Positions 9,201-17,761 of a stretch of DNA of 64,000 bases are shown one piece after another. The notes beneath the pieces were generated by a model. The model worked only from the letters and a program-made list of their open reading frames with translations, ran no database searches and had not been told where the DNA came from. The DNA lies in contig DATHNE010000071.1 of the NCBI GenBank assembly GCA_035486355.1, positions 1 to 64,000 of the forward strand. Reading direction: 5' to 3'. Source of the DNA: Palsa-883 sp035486355. GTDB lineage: Bacteria > Pseudomonadota > Alphaproteobacteria > Acetobacterales > Acetobacteraceae. The position numbers and the translations under genes are program-made. Every line of letters begins with the position of its first letter. Within the stretch, counting starts at the first letter, position 1.

Positions 9201-11903
9201 CAGCGCCTCAGCACCACGGCGGCAGAGCAGCTTGGCGACGTGATGAATTTTCGTAGCCTGCTCCGTGCAACGCAGCACGATGTCGTATTCCGCGTCGCGC
9301 AACAGCGCGCGCGGCGTCACCTCGGCCTTGGCGAGCAGCGCCGGTGTGGCGAACCAAGGACGGCCGATATAGTTCGTGGACAGCAACAGGTCCGGCGAGA
9401 AATCCGGCTTGCAGAAGGGTTCACGATCGCGGCTGACCGGGCTGATCCGGGTCTCATCGGCATACAGCAGATCCGCCGCCGGCGCGCGTCCACTCGCCAG
9501 GGCGAATTGCATCAGGGCATCGCAGCCAAGTTCGTCACCCGGGCACAGCAGGCCAAACAGCACGGTCTGGTCCGTCGCATCATCAGCGCCAAACGGCGTG
9601 TCGAGCAACGTCGCGTCTGCCCCCTGATCCGAACCGGCGTCGATGACCGTGACGCGGCCGGCGATCGCGGCTGGCTGCTCGGCCAGAGTGGTGCGAATCT
9701 GTGCGGCGCTGTCGGTGTCTTCCGCCAGCGCGATTAACCGCCAATCGCGATACACCTGCGATCCGAGCGAAGCGACGGTGCGCGCGAGCGGCACAGCCTC
9801 GATCGGACCATTCTGCCGCAACACCAGGCGAAAGCGCAGATGCGCATCCTGCTGGGCCAGGGCCTCGGTCAGCACGTCGGTCTCCACCAGCGTCATGCGC
9901 CGGCGGATCGTCATGGTCTCGTCGCTGCCCGCCGGCTTGCGCACGTCGATGCGGAAGCTGCGCCGCATCGCCTCGCCGTTCTGAGCCCGCACCGAAATGG
10001 TGACGGTGTGTGCGCCGTTGCGCAGGCTGCGCGGCGGGCAATGGAAGGCGTAGCCGCTGCGCAGCGCATTCGGCCAATCAGGGAAGGCGTTACCGACATC
10101 CTGGCGTGCCAGGCCACAATGCGCTTCGCCCAGTCGCTGATCGTCCAGCCACACCACCATCTCGGCCACGCCGGAGCGCGATAGCACCCAACCTTCGATC
10201 GTCAGTCGGCCAGTGACCGGATCGACCACCGCATCATTGACCACCGACGGGGAATCGAGCTCGAATCGGAATTCCGGTGGTGCCTCGATGATCGGAGGTG
10301 CCCGAGGATGCTCGACATAGTGCGACGAAAGAACCTCGGCGGTGTCGTCCAGACCGTTGCGCAGAACCACGCGCACGCGATGTTCGCCGTCCGGTAGTTG
10401 TGACACGCGCGCGGTAAAACGGAACCCCGAATGGCGGGCCATCTGAATGGTCGGATACTGCTCGCCGACGTCCTCACGCGGCACTCCCAGCTCCGCGTCT
10501 CCCACACGCTGCTCGTCGACCCAGACTTCGATGCCGGCGACGCCGATCGCGCAGACCGCCCACCCGTCGACCACGATCTCGCCGTCATTCGACAACGATA
10601 CGGTATCGCAGAAATGATGAATGACGCGCCGTGAATCGGGCGCGTCCGCGGAGGGTGGCGGTTCTGGCTGTGGCCGCGGCTGGGCGGCGGTCATCGGTGT
10701 CGCCACCGGACCGCCGTAGGAGGATGCGATGTCGAATATATCCGGCGACAGGCTGAAGCCGGTGACCAACCGATAGACCGGATCCTGTCGCGGCAGCCCC
10801 CCGCCCGTCGGTGCGGCTTGTGGCGGTCCCAATGACGGCCGATGTGTCGGTGGAGGGGCTGGCGGCACAACATGCGCGATGCGTGCGACGCGCTCGAGCG
10901 GCACCACGACCTCGTGCGCGAAACCGTCCGCGCAGATCGCCTGGGCCCGGATCGTGGCCGCCGTTCGCATTTCCTCACGCAAGGGCGTTGACAGCAGGAA
11001 GCCCGAATGCAGTGCATTGGGATAGGACGGGAACACGTTGGCCACATCATCACGACGCGTTCCGAGCCGGGGCGAGCTCACCCGTTCCTCGCCAGCGAAC
11101 ACCTGGATGGCGACCATCGGTGACAGCGACACCGCCCAGCCGACCAGTTGCAGATAGCCACTATCGTCCAGCGCCGCTCGCTCCACGAACAGAACGACTG
11201 GCGTCAGCTCTCCACCGTAATCCGCGCTGGGCCGCGTAGGACCGGACTGCACGCGCACTTGCGTCGGCAGCAGTGGATCGATCGCCAGCGCAAAGGCTTG
11301 GCGATGTGTGCCGCCGCTGGCGGTGCGCACCACCAGGGCGATGTCGCAGGTGCCGCGGGCCGAGGTGCGTGACCGCGGCAGCGATAGGGTAAAGACATGG
11401 CGTGTGACGATGACACCATCACCGAGCACGATCCGCTGCGATGGCCGCGGCGGGCCGTACTGCACCCGGCTGGCGACCGCGTCCGCATGCAGCAGCGCCA
11501 CTTCCTCGACCGGAGAGCTGGCGACAACCGAGCCACGTACCTCCAGGTCATAGCGATTGTTGATGAAACCGGCGGAGACCGAGGGATCGATCTCGATCAG
11601 GACCTGCTCGGCGGGTATCGGTGCAACGGTGGCTGGCGCCGCGTCCGCCTCAACGCGCTCCGCGAGCGCGGTGTCCGCCGAGCCGATCCGGTCCGGCGCG
11701 GCGGCCGGCCACTCGGCATCCGGCACCACGCCGGCAACATCCCCCGCTACCGCGGGGTCCACATCATCGATGGAAGTTGCGCGCGCCGTCTTGCGCGAGG
11801 ATCGAACCGGAGCGGATGCGGCTGACGGCTTGGCCTTCCCCCGCGTCGTCTGCGGTTGGGCCGCAGGCCGTTTCACGCGCGCCCGCGCGCGGTATCGGCG
11901 CAC
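6291..11903 (-). CDS. Giant multi-domain glycosyltransferase (accessory modules, GT2, GT9)
   Basis: A 1870-residue cytoplasmic protein, far longer than a single transferase. Residues 1-100 are basic and low complexity. Three related modules of about 95 residues follow (246-340, 440-530, 565-655), each with GWAV or GWVL, a GxxRxDV motif, FPxxPNA or a variant, and HSG or RSG. Residues 690-900 look like a degenerate GT2 domain (LLYADETRI, STNYIGRPW). A canonical GT2 spans 944-1190 with VSIIIPT, LFLNDDVEV and a DLDFCLRVH motif. Residues 1224-1580 are a GT9 heptosyltransferase-like domain (KLDHIGDFITALPA, HPGVGTVMRQWP, GNNSGPKHIAAA). The last 290 residues are Pro/Ala/Glu-rich with basic RSRTGRDRKAEA and RSRNGKDRKAKA repeats. 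It likely builds a surface glycan or LPS core. The start codon is GTG; an internal GTG ten codons later is possible. Confidence 0.82.
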   Translation of the reverse strand: MRRYRARARVKRPAAQPQTTRGKAKPSAASAPVRSSRKTARATSIDDVDPAVAGDVAGVVPDAEWPAAAPDRIGSADTALAERVEADAAPATVAPIPAEQVLIEIDPSVSAGFINNRYDLEVRGSVVASSPVEEVALLHADAVASRVQYGPPRPSQRIVLGDGVIVTRHVFTLSLPRSRTSARGTCDIALVVRTASGGTHRQAFALAIDPLLPTQVRVQSGPTRPSADYGGELTPVVLFVERAALDDSGYLQLVGWAVSLSPMVAIQVFAGEERVSSPRLGTRRDDVANVFPSYPNALHSGFLLSTPLREEMRTAATIRAQAICADGFAHEVVVPLERVARIAHVVPPAPPPTHRPSLGPPQAAPTGGGLPRQDPVYRLVTGFSLSPDIFDIASSYGGPVATPMTAAQPRPQPEPPPSADAPDSRRVIHHFCDTVSLSNDGEIVVDGWAVCAIGVAGIEVWVDEQRVGDAELGVPREDVGEQYPTIQMARHSGFRFTARVSQLPDGEHRVRVVLRNGLDDTAEVLSSHYVEHPRAPPIIEAPPEFRFELDSPSVVNDAVVDPVTGRLTIEGWVLSRSGVAEMVVWLDDQRLGEAHCGLARQDVGNAFPDWPNALRSGYAFHCPPRSLRNGAHTVTISVRAQNGEAMRRSFRIDVRKPAGSDETMTIRRRMTLVETDVLTEALAQQDAHLRFRLVLRQNGPIEAVPLARTVASLGSQVYRDWRLIALAEDTDSAAQIRTTLAEQPAAIAGRVTVIDAGSDQGADATLLDTPFGADDATDQTVLFGLLCPGDELGCDALMQFALASGRAPAADLLYADETRISPVSRDREPFCKPDFSPDLLLSTNYIGRPWFATPALLAKAEVTPRALLRDAEYDIVLRCTEQATKIHHVAKLLCRRGAEALDSDRAARGALRRAATRRGIQAEVLETPVPGTFRFRRRKRATGKVSIIIPTCAAHGHIETCIRTLRNQTAYRNFEIICVDNIPGHQFGWKRWLRDNADKVVDVPDAFNWSRFNNRAAEVATGDYLLFLNDDVEVIDRDWLDALLDHAQRPEVGITGAQLLYPGGKVQHAGMFLATGGKARHAFRFAVADEPGYFGLALTQRNVIAVTGACLLVRRDVFDSVGRFDEAHDVVNNDLDFCLRVHQAGLLTVYTPYARLIHHELASRDQVAETFDTSHFEKRWKSLFTAGDPYFNPLLSRHADDYRPDEEMVEPIFAGHPLFRPDDIKHILVVKLDHIGDFITALPAMRRLKQHFPLATIHVLAARGARVFAEAEACIDDFIEFEFFHARSGLGQKDLTEDDYAALHARLLPYGFDLAIDLRKHADTREALRHVPARFLAGYDHMGQFTFLDIALEWEGDKNLHRKRAHVTDDLINLVEAVATAGMDERCSLTTPTWPAPALPDFLSAEVRTLFAKPVVAVHPGVGTVMRQWPAEHFAALIDLLVESEDVNIVILGGPDEVTLVDEVLAQVGHHASVTSVAGRTSLPELGLLLASCAMYVGNNSGPKHIAAAIGVPTIGVHSGVIDAIEWAPIGKRALALRRDMTCSPCYLARLQDCPRNLACLRQFEPASVWQACRTLLMTGRAMVPTFAAPVSEAPPAEFHVKAPPRGRRREQAADAAPVAPQQEQPAAAEMPSTPDVTPKPVAAAPTSEPAPRGRKRSTPKPAKQLTPTEVVAVDRAETRVMTTDGSDVEASSATVVEAVVEEPVARSASRSRTGRDRKAEAVTTPEADEGAATVSVTVAAPEATASPETMPVVEEPTSAPAPRSRNGKDRKAKAASTPKPELPRPVAEAPEMVEEPAPDVRAVVDEPALVSAEPDQDARLPMGKRGKRHAISVRIAVCAPPQAGSRIARLRRQRAQSLTVMPAKAGMTK
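6297..6324. repeat. REP-like inverted repeat inside the 3' end of the giant glycosyltransferase
   Basis: CGTCATACCTGC and GCCGGCATGACG form an imperfect inverted repeat of 28 bases. The minus-strand reading of this element supplies the last residues of the 1870-residue protein, MPAKAGMTK, a peptide of the kind commonly produced when an open frame runs into this sort of repeat. Confidence 0.6.
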
Positions 11904-11986
11904 ACCCCCAACATGCCATCGTGCCCCGGAAAGCCACTCATGCGTGTGCCTTGCTTGTCACCGCGCGCGAACAGGCTTTCCGCTCG

Positions 11987-12385
11987 TTAGCCGAGATCGA
12001 ACGGCAGCCGACCTTCGCGATAGCCATCTTCGTCGAAATGCACTTGCGGCGATTCCACGACGCCGTTGCGAAGGCTTTCAGCCACATCCGGATACGCACG
12101 TTGATACCAATCGTCATCGACCTCGATGGCAAAGGGCAGGCGCCCCTCGAAATAGCCGTCGCCGAGGAAATGCTGCTTGGCGGAGGCGACAGCGCCCTCG
12201 CGTATCGCCTTGGCGATATCCTCGTATTGTTGGCGGTACCAGGCCTCATCGACGTCGACACTGCTGATCATCAAGCGGATCAGTTTGATGAAATCATCGT
12301 ATGACAGGCTGACTCGAAGCTCGCCCCGCACGGTGGAGATTTCGATCGAACGCCGCAGCAGGTCAAATGGCGGTAGGTATTTCAC
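11987..12385 (-). CDS. Protein with two tandem YPDV/HF/EGR modules
   Basis: A protein of about 132 residues with no membrane segment. Its C-terminal two thirds is a tandem repeat of about 42 residues (45-85 and 90-130): each copy has WY, then QYEDIA or AYPDVA, then HF, GY and EGRLPF. This module is often found next to or inside bacterial glycosyltransferases; its role there is not settled. A longer frame reaches 12499, but GTG at 12385 is preceded by a perfect AGGAGG four bases away and is chosen. The gene ends 83 bases before the 1870-residue glycosyltransferase on the same strand, so the two may form an operon. It may act as a partner or anchor of that enzyme (inference). Confidence 0.65.
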   Translation of the reverse strand: MKYLPPFDLLRRSIEISTVRGELRVSLSYDDFIKLIRLMISSVDVDEAWYRQQYEDIAKAIREGAVASAKQHFLGDGYFEGRLPFAIEVDDDWYQRAYPDVAESLRNGVVESPQVHFDEDGYREGRLPFDLG

Positions 12386-12556
12386 AAGGCCTCCTCTGTG
12401 CCCATCTACAAACGCGTTCCACCGCTCAGGGTCGTCCACGCAAACGTACATACAGGTACTCGGCCCAGGGCGGAACCATGATCTTGCACGATCGTACACA
12501 TCTTGGCACCCCTCGTCCGCCAGCCAGCGGCCTGCGACAGCGATCCCACGCTATGC
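12386..12556. other. Intergenic region between the repeat protein and the IS630 remnant
   Basis: About 170 bases with no supported gene. It should hold the promoter of the minus-strand glycosyltransferase operon unless that promoter was displaced by the adjacent insertion element. Confidence 0.4.
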
Positions 12557-13688
12557 TATACCCCGCTCACACGATAATCCGTTTTTGGATCGATGACCCG
12601 GAAGTTATCCGTGACTTCACCGTAATAAATGCGCTAATAGCTGGGCACGTCGTCGCGCAGGAAGTTGAGCATGGTGTTGCTGAAGTCCTTGAAGGAGTTG
12701 TCGCACTTGTTGTAAGTGGTGTGCCTGTGCATCACCCCCCTCGCCGCTCGATCGGGTTGAGGTGCGGGCAGTAGGCCGGAATGAAGTGCAGTTTGATCCG
12801 CCGGCCCGGCTGCGCCAGCCACGCCTGCACCAGTTTCGCGTGATGGCATCTGGCAATATCGAGGCAGACGTGGATCAACCGCATGGTGGGATACATCGCC
12901 TCGATCGCCATCAACAGCAGGATCGTGCTTGAGGCATCCACCGTCAGCACATCTTTCATGACGGTCTCGCCGGTCTCCAGGTCGATCGCACCATGGATGT
13001 TGAGGCGGTCCCGCCCGCTGCTCCGTTCCACTGCGACCGGCACTACTTTCGGCGCCCAGCAACCAACCGGCCGCACCGCGTGGGTTGGATGCACCGCATC
13101 CGCGAAGATCACTGCTTCATCGGTGGCAAGCTGGTTTAGCTGGTCATCATACTTCTTGATGAATGCTGCCTGTTTCGCCGGGTCCAGCTTGCGCAAGACC
13201 GCTTTCGGCTGGCGGTGTTCCATGCCCAGGCGGTGCAGCAGAGCGATCAGCCCGGACCGGGTCTGGTGTTCAATGCCGTACTCACGCGCGATTCACGCGC
13301 CAACCGCGCGGGTCGAGCGCGGCAGAGTTTCACCGATCCAGGTTTTCAGCTTGTCTTGCTGCTCCACCGCCAGCCGGCAGGCGCCGCCTTCATGACCGAA
13401 GCTCGCCAGCCCGTCGATCCCGTCTTCCTGATAGAGTTGGTACCAGGTTCGGATCGTGTCGTTGTCCAGCAACGCACCTCGGACTGACAGCTCATGCCGT
13501 TGTCCAGCAGCACAAGCGCGTTGGCGCGGCGCGTCAGGCGGTGCGCGGCAGAACCGTCGCGCGCCAGCTCAATCAGGTCGCGGCGCGATTCGCTGTCCAG
13601 CAAGCCACGGCGGATCATCGATCAAGCAGAATCGCCTTAACCGCCGGCGGCAAGCGATTTCTCCGGATTTCCGCAGGTTCGGGGTATA
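12557..13688 (-). mobile_element. IS630-family insertion element, decayed
   Basis: An element of about 1.13 kb. The ends form an imperfect inverted repeat: TATACCCCG followed by a matching ATCCG block about 16 bases further in, seen at the left end (from 12557) and in reverse at the right end (to 13688). Both ends sit on TA, the target normally duplicated by IS630 elements. The transposase inside is broken in several places. The right end lies about 45 bases before hldE. Confidence 0.8.
12634..13618 (-). pseudogene. IS630-family transposase, multiply disrupted
   Basis: Pieces of one transposase can be read in order on the minus strand. The N-terminal helix-turn-helix part starts at 13618 (RRDLIELARDGS). 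A frameshift near 13485 moves it into the frame reading DNDTIRTWYQLYQEDG. A Trp codon has become TGA at 13293-13295. The DDE domain follows (IFADAVHPTH, then FIPAYCPHLNPIER), then a second frameshift near 12740, the tail GVMHRHTTYNK, and a TAG replacing what is usually Trp at 12634-12636; homologous sequence continues to TAG at 12556-12558. With two frameshifts and two nonsense codons, it cannot make active transposase. Confidence 0.85.
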
Positions 13689-13732
13689 ACGTGCCCACGC
13701 GCTCACGATACGACCGGGCGGCAGGGCTTGCG

Positions 13733-15277
13733 ATGGATCAGGAGCAAATGACGGACAACGCCCGCGTGCACCACGGCATCGCGGACCAGCACCGGCTGCC
13801 GGACGACACCGAACTGGCGGTGATTGTGCGCGGCTTCAGGGACGCGCGGGTCCTGGTGGTGGGTGATCTGATCCTGGACCGGTACGTGGTCGGCAGCGTT
13901 CATCGGCTGTCCCCGGAGGCACCCATTCCGGTGCTGCGCCCCACCCGACAGCAGGCGACGCTGGGCGGTGCCGCGAATGTCGCGGTGAATATCGCCACGC
14001 TCGGGGGACAGGCCTGGTTGGCGGGCGTGATTGGCGATGACGCGGCCGGCGCCGAGCTCGCGCAACTTCTGGCTGCATCGGAGCGTATCCACGCTTGCCT
14101 GACCGTATCGCCCGGGCGTCCCACCACGGCGAAGACGCGGTTCATGGCGGGGGCACACCAATTGCTGCGGCTGGATGAGGAGACGACGGCCTCCATCGAC
14201 GCCACCGCCACGGCCTCGCTGCTCGCGCGTGTCACGGCCTTGCTGGATACGATCGATGTCGTCGTGCTGTCGGATTACGCCAAGGGCGTGCTGACCGATG
14301 AGGTGCTGGCGCACGTGTTGGCTTTGGCGGCAGCGCGGCAGAAAATTGTGATCGCCGACCCCAAGCGGGCGGATTTCGCCGCCTATCGCGGCGCCACGCT
14401 GCTCACGCCGAACGAGGCCGAGATCGGCCTGGCGACCCGCATCGACGTGCATGACGACGCCAGCGCCGAGCGGGCTGGGCGGGCGGCCCTGGCGGCAAGC
14501 GAAGCCGACGCGGTGCTGGTCACCCGTTCGGAGAAAGGAATGACGCTGGTGCGGCTGGACGCGGCCACCGTGCACCTGCCGACACGCGCCCGCGAGGTGG
14601 CAGATGTATCGGGCGCCGGGGATACCCTGGTGGCCGCGCTCGCCGTGGCGCTGGCTGCGAGCGCCGCGCTGCCGCCGGCGGCAGCGCTGGCGAATGTCAC
14701 GGCGGGAATCTCAGTCGGCAAGCCAGGGACCGCGACGGTCAGCGGCGAGGAACTGCTCGGGGTGCTGCACCTGGAGGAGCTGGTCGCGAGCGATCGGAAG
14801 GTTGCCAACAGTTGGGACGAAGCGGCCGCGCGCACCGCAGCGTGGCGCGCGAGTGGGCTGCGGGTGGGGTTCGCCAACGGGTGTTTCGACCTGATCCATC
14901 CCGGGCACGTGCACCTGCTGACCGAGGCCCGGGCGGCCTGCGACAGGCTGGTGGTGGCGTTGAACACAGATGCCTCGGTGCGCAAGCTGAAGGGGCCGAC
15001 ACGGCCGGTGCAGAGCGAGACCGCGCGGGCAACGGTGATGGCATCATTGGCACCGGTCGATCTGGTGGTGCTGTTCGATCAGGACACGCCGCTGGAGCTG
15101 GTAAAGGCGCTGCGGCCGGATGTGCTGGTGAAGGGGTCGGATTACCGCGTCGAGGACGTGGTGGGTGGCGCCGAGGTGCAGAGCTGGGGCGGCAAAGTGG
15201 TGCTGGTGGATCTGCGGCAGGGGCACAGCACGACGGGCACGATCAAGCGGATGCGGCGGCCCGAGGCGGCGGAGTAG
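13733..15277 (+). CDS. hldE: Bifunctional heptose 7-phosphate kinase / heptose 1-phosphate adenylyltransferase
   Basis: A 514-residue cytoplasmic enzyme that makes the ADP-heptose used for the LPS inner core. It first phosphorylates D-glycero-D-manno-heptose 7-phosphate, then adenylylates the 1-phosphate. The first 330 residues are a PfkB/ribokinase-type kinase with GGAANVAVN and the anion-hole GAGDT near residue 295. The C-terminal part is a nucleotidyltransferase with GFANGCFDLIHPGHVHLL (HxGH near 388) and KGSDYRVEDVVGG. The open frame extends back through the IS630 remnant, which is not coding here. ATG at 13733 has AGGG six bases away; ATG at 13748 with a close AGGAG is an alternative. 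The nearby insertion element leaves only about 45 bases of native upstream sequence. GT9 domains in the neighbouring giant protein fit a shared heptose pathway. Confidence 0.93.
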   Translation: MDQEQMTDNARVHHGIADQHRLPDDTELAVIVRGFRDARVLVVGDLILDRYVVGSVHRLSPEAPIPVLRPTRQQATLGGAANVAVNIATLGGQAWLAGVIGDDAAGAELAQLLAASERIHACLTVSPGRPTTAKTRFMAGAHQLLRLDEETTASIDATATASLLARVTALLDTIDVVVLSDYAKGVLTDEVLAHVLALAAARQKIVIADPKRADFAAYRGATLLTPNEAEIGLATRIDVHDDASAERAGRAALAASEADAVLVTRSEKGMTLVRLDAATVHLPTRAREVADVSGAGDTLVAALAVALAASAALPPAAALANVTAGISVGKPGTATVSGEELLGVLHLEELVASDRKVANSWDEAAARTAAWRASGLRVGFANGCFDLIHPGHVHLLTEARAACDRLVVALNTDASVRKLKGPTRPVQSETARATVMASLAPVDLVVLFDQDTPLELVKALRPDVLVKGSDYRVEDVVGGAEVQSWGGKVVLVDLRQGHSTTGTIKRMRRPEAAE

Positions 15278-15300
15278 GGAGGACGTCGAAAGACGCCACA

Positions 15301-15393
15301 CATTGCATTGCGAGAAGCGTAGCGGCAAAGCAATTTCATGGAAGGTGCACACCCGGCGCGAGATTGCTTCGCCGCTACGCTCCACGCGATGAG
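15301..15393. repeat. Inverted-repeat element downstream of hldE
   Basis: The arms AGCGTAGCGGCAAAGCAAT (15316-15334) and the reverse complement at 15363-15381 match at 18 of 19 positions with a spacer of about 28 bases. It lies between convergent hldE and pgm, where it could also fold as a hairpin in either transcript. A relative lies at 43556-43663. Confidence 0.6.
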
Positions 15394-15395
15394 AG

Positions 15396-16802
15396 TTAAT
15401 GTCCTGTCTGCGGCGCATCGAAATCCGGCGCCGCCAAGCCGGAGGCTTCCAATTGATGCACCAGCGCCGCCTTCAGGCGTTCCAGCCCCGCAGGGCTGGA
15501 TGCCTCCGCGCGCGCCACCAGCACCGCCTGGGTGTTCGACGCGCGCAGCAGCCACCAGCCATCGTCGGTCAGTACACGCACGCCGTCGATTTCCGATACC
15601 TGCGCGCCATCGGCGCGCAGCCGCGCCGCGACTTCCTCGATCACCGTGAACTTCCGCCGATCGTCGCAGTCGAAGCGCAGCTCCGGCGTGTTGACCACGT
15701 GCGGCAGCGCGTCGCGGATTGCTGACAATTTCTCGTTCGAACGCGAAACGATTCCCAGCGTGCGAACCGCAGCGTACAGCGCGTCGTCAAAGCCATACCA
15801 GTGATCGGCGAAGAAGATGTGACCAGACATCTCGCCGGCGAGCGGCGATCCGGTCTCGGCCATCTTCGCCTTGATCAGACTGTGGCCGGTCTTCCACATC
15901 AGCGGCGTGCCGCCGGCGCGGGCGATCTCGTCGAACAGCACCTGGCTGGCTTTCACATCCGCAATGATCGTGGCGCCCTGCCGCGTGCGCAGCACGTCGC
16001 GCGCCAGCAGCACCATAAGCTGATCGCCGAACAGGATCTGACCCTTGTCGTCGATGACACCGATGCGATCCGCGTCACCGTCAAAGGCAACGCCGAGGTC
16101 GGCGCCGCGCGTGCGCACGGTTTCGATCAGCTGCACCAAATTCGCGGGCACCGTCGGATCGGGATGGTGATTGGGGAACCGGCCATCGATCTCGGCAAAT
16201 AGCACGGTGTGCGTACCGGGCAGTTTGGCGACGAGCTTATCCAGCACCTCGCCGGCCGCGCCATTGCCGTTGTCCCACACCACCTTCAAGGATCGCGTGC
16301 CATCGTAGTCGCGTAGCAGGCGAGCGACGTAATGCTCGGCGACAGAAAGCGTCTCGACCTGCCCCTCAGCCTCAGGCACCACATCACCCGAGGCTGCCAT
16401 CTCACCCAATGCACGGATCTGCGCACCGAAGAACGGCTTGCCGCCCAGCACCATCTTGAAGCCGTTATAATCAGGCGGGTTGTGGCTGCCGGTGAGCATG
16501 ACCGCGCCGCCGGTCTGCCGCGTGGCGCCGGTGTAGTACAGCATCGGTGTCGGCCCGCGGCCGATGCGCAGCACCGTCATGCCGCTTTCCATCAGCCCGT
16601 CCACTAATGATTTTTCCAGGGTGGGGCTGGACAGCCGCCCGTCATAGCCCACAGCGACCGTCTTGCCGCCGCTGCGCGCGACGAAGGTGCCGAAGCAGCG
16701 GCCAATTGCGAACGCGTCTGCTTCGTGCAGCGTCTTGCCGACGATGCCGCGGATATCATACTCGCGCAGCATCGTCGGATCGAAGTCGTGACGGAATCTC
16801 AT
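15396..16802 (-). CDS. Phosphomannomutase / phosphoglucomutase
   Basis: A 468-residue cytoplasmic enzyme of the alpha-D-phosphohexomutase family (AlgC/ManB type) that interconverts hexose 6-phosphates and 1-phosphates. The phosphoserine loop TGSHNP is at 104-109 and the magnesium loop DGDADR at 242-247; the N-terminal YDIRGIVG is typical. Length matches the family (about 460). Its ATG overlaps the galU stop codon in TGATG, so the two are co-translated: this enzyme makes glucose 1-phosphate, and GalU turns it into UDP-glucose. It may also make mannose 1-phosphate, since members of this family commonly accept both. The symbol pgm, manB or algC would all be defensible. Confidence 0.9.
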   Translation of the reverse strand: MRFRHDFDPTMLREYDIRGIVGKTLHEADAFAIGRCFGTFVARSGGKTVAVGYDGRLSSPTLEKSLVDGLMESGMTVLRIGRGPTPMLYYTGATRQTGGAVMLTGSHNPPDYNGFKMVLGGKPFFGAQIRALGEMAASGDVVPEAEGQVETLSVAEHYVARLLRDYDGTRSLKVVWDNGNGAAGEVLDKLVAKLPGTHTVLFAEIDGRFPNHHPDPTVPANLVQLIETVRTRGADLGVAFDGDADRIGVIDDKGQILFGDQLMVLLARDVLRTRQGATIIADVKASQVLFDEIARAGGTPLMWKTGHSLIKAKMAETGSPLAGEMSGHIFFADHWYGFDDALYAAVRTLGIVSRSNEKLSAIRDALPHVVNTPELRFDCDDRRKFTVIEEVAARLRADGAQVSEIDGVRVLTDDGWWLLRASNTQAVLVARAEASSPAGLERLKAALVHQLEASGLAAPDFDAPQTGH

Positions 16803-17671
16803 CAGCGGTACCGCGTGAGGAATTCGCGCACCGCCGGTCCCAGATCGTCACGCTTCAACGCGAAGGCGATCTGCGCTTCAAGGAAGCCAACCTTGTCACC
16901 GCAATCGAAACGACGACCCTCGTAGCGCACGCCGTGGAACGGTTGCACGCCGATCAGCTTCGCCATTGCGTCGGTCAACTGTACTTCGCCGCCGGCGCCG
17001 CGTTCCATGCGGGCCAGGTGCCCGATCACCTCGGGCATCAACACGTAGCGGCCGATGATCGACAGATTCGATGGCGCATCCTTCGGCGCTGGCTTTTCGA
17101 CCAGGCCAGTGACCTCGACGAGCCGTCCGCTGTCGCGGCCGACCTTCAAGATGCCGTAGCGGTTGGTGTGTTCGCGCGGCACCTCGGTCACCGCGACAAC
17201 GTTCCCGCCGGTCTCCTGGTAGGCCCGCGCAAGCTGCGTGACGCAGGGCGTGTCTGCCAGAATCAGGTCATCGGGCAGCAGAATGGCAAAGGGATCGTCG
17301 CCAACGAAAGCGCGGGCGCACCAGATGGCGTGACCCAGTCCCAGCGGTATCTGCTGGCGCACCGTCACCATCGAGCCTGGCTCGACCTGCGTGGCCTTCA
17401 GCAGCTCCAGCGCATCGCGCTTGTCACGCTCGCGCAGCGTCGCCTCGAGCTCGAATGCGATATCGAAATGTTCGACGATGGCGGTCTTGCCGCGGCCGGT
17501 CACCAGACAGAACTGCTCGATGCCGGCGGCGCGCGCTTCCTCGATCGCATATTGGATCAAGGGCTTGTCGACCACCGGCAGCATTTCCTTGGCCATCGCC
17601 TTGGTGGCGGGCAGGAACCGGGTGCCGAGGCCGGCGACGGGCAGAACGGCCTTGCGAAGTGGCTTGTTCAA
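16802..17671 (-). CDS. galU: UTP-glucose-1-phosphate uridylyltransferase
   Basis: A 289-residue cytoplasmic enzyme that joins UTP and glucose 1-phosphate to give UDP-glucose for LPS and exopolysaccharide. The nucleotide-binding signature GLGTRFLPATKAMAKEMLP begins at residue 14; PDDLILADT, VEKP and the family length of about 290 agree. The start codon is TTG at 17671, with GAGGA nine bases upstream; the nearby ATG is out of frame. It is the first gene of a galU-pgm pair on the minus strand. Confidence 0.93.
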   Translation of the reverse strand: MNKPLRKAVLPVAGLGTRFLPATKAMAKEMLPVVDKPLIQYAIEEARAAGIEQFCLVTGRGKTAIVEHFDIAFELEATLRERDKRDALELLKATQVEPGSMVTVRQQIPLGLGHAIWCARAFVGDDPFAILLPDDLILADTPCVTQLARAYQETGGNVVAVTEVPREHTNRYGILKVGRDSGRLVEVTGLVEKPAPKDAPSNLSIIGRYVLMPEVIGHLARMERGAGGEVQLTDAMAKLIGVQPFHGVRYEGRRFDCGDKVGFLEAQIAFALKRDDLGPAVREFLTRYR

Positions 17672-17761
17672 GAGTGTGTGTCCTCGCTCACTGCGTCTCC
17701 GACGACCCGACCATGGGGCACGGGCAGAATTGTGGCACCGGCCATCCTACTCCCGCGAACG

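Noticed and set aside
13163..13732. The hldE frame stays open for 190 codons before the chosen start
   Set aside because: This part lies inside the IS630 remnant and reads as low-complexity Arg/Gly sequence; HldE proteins do not carry such an extension.
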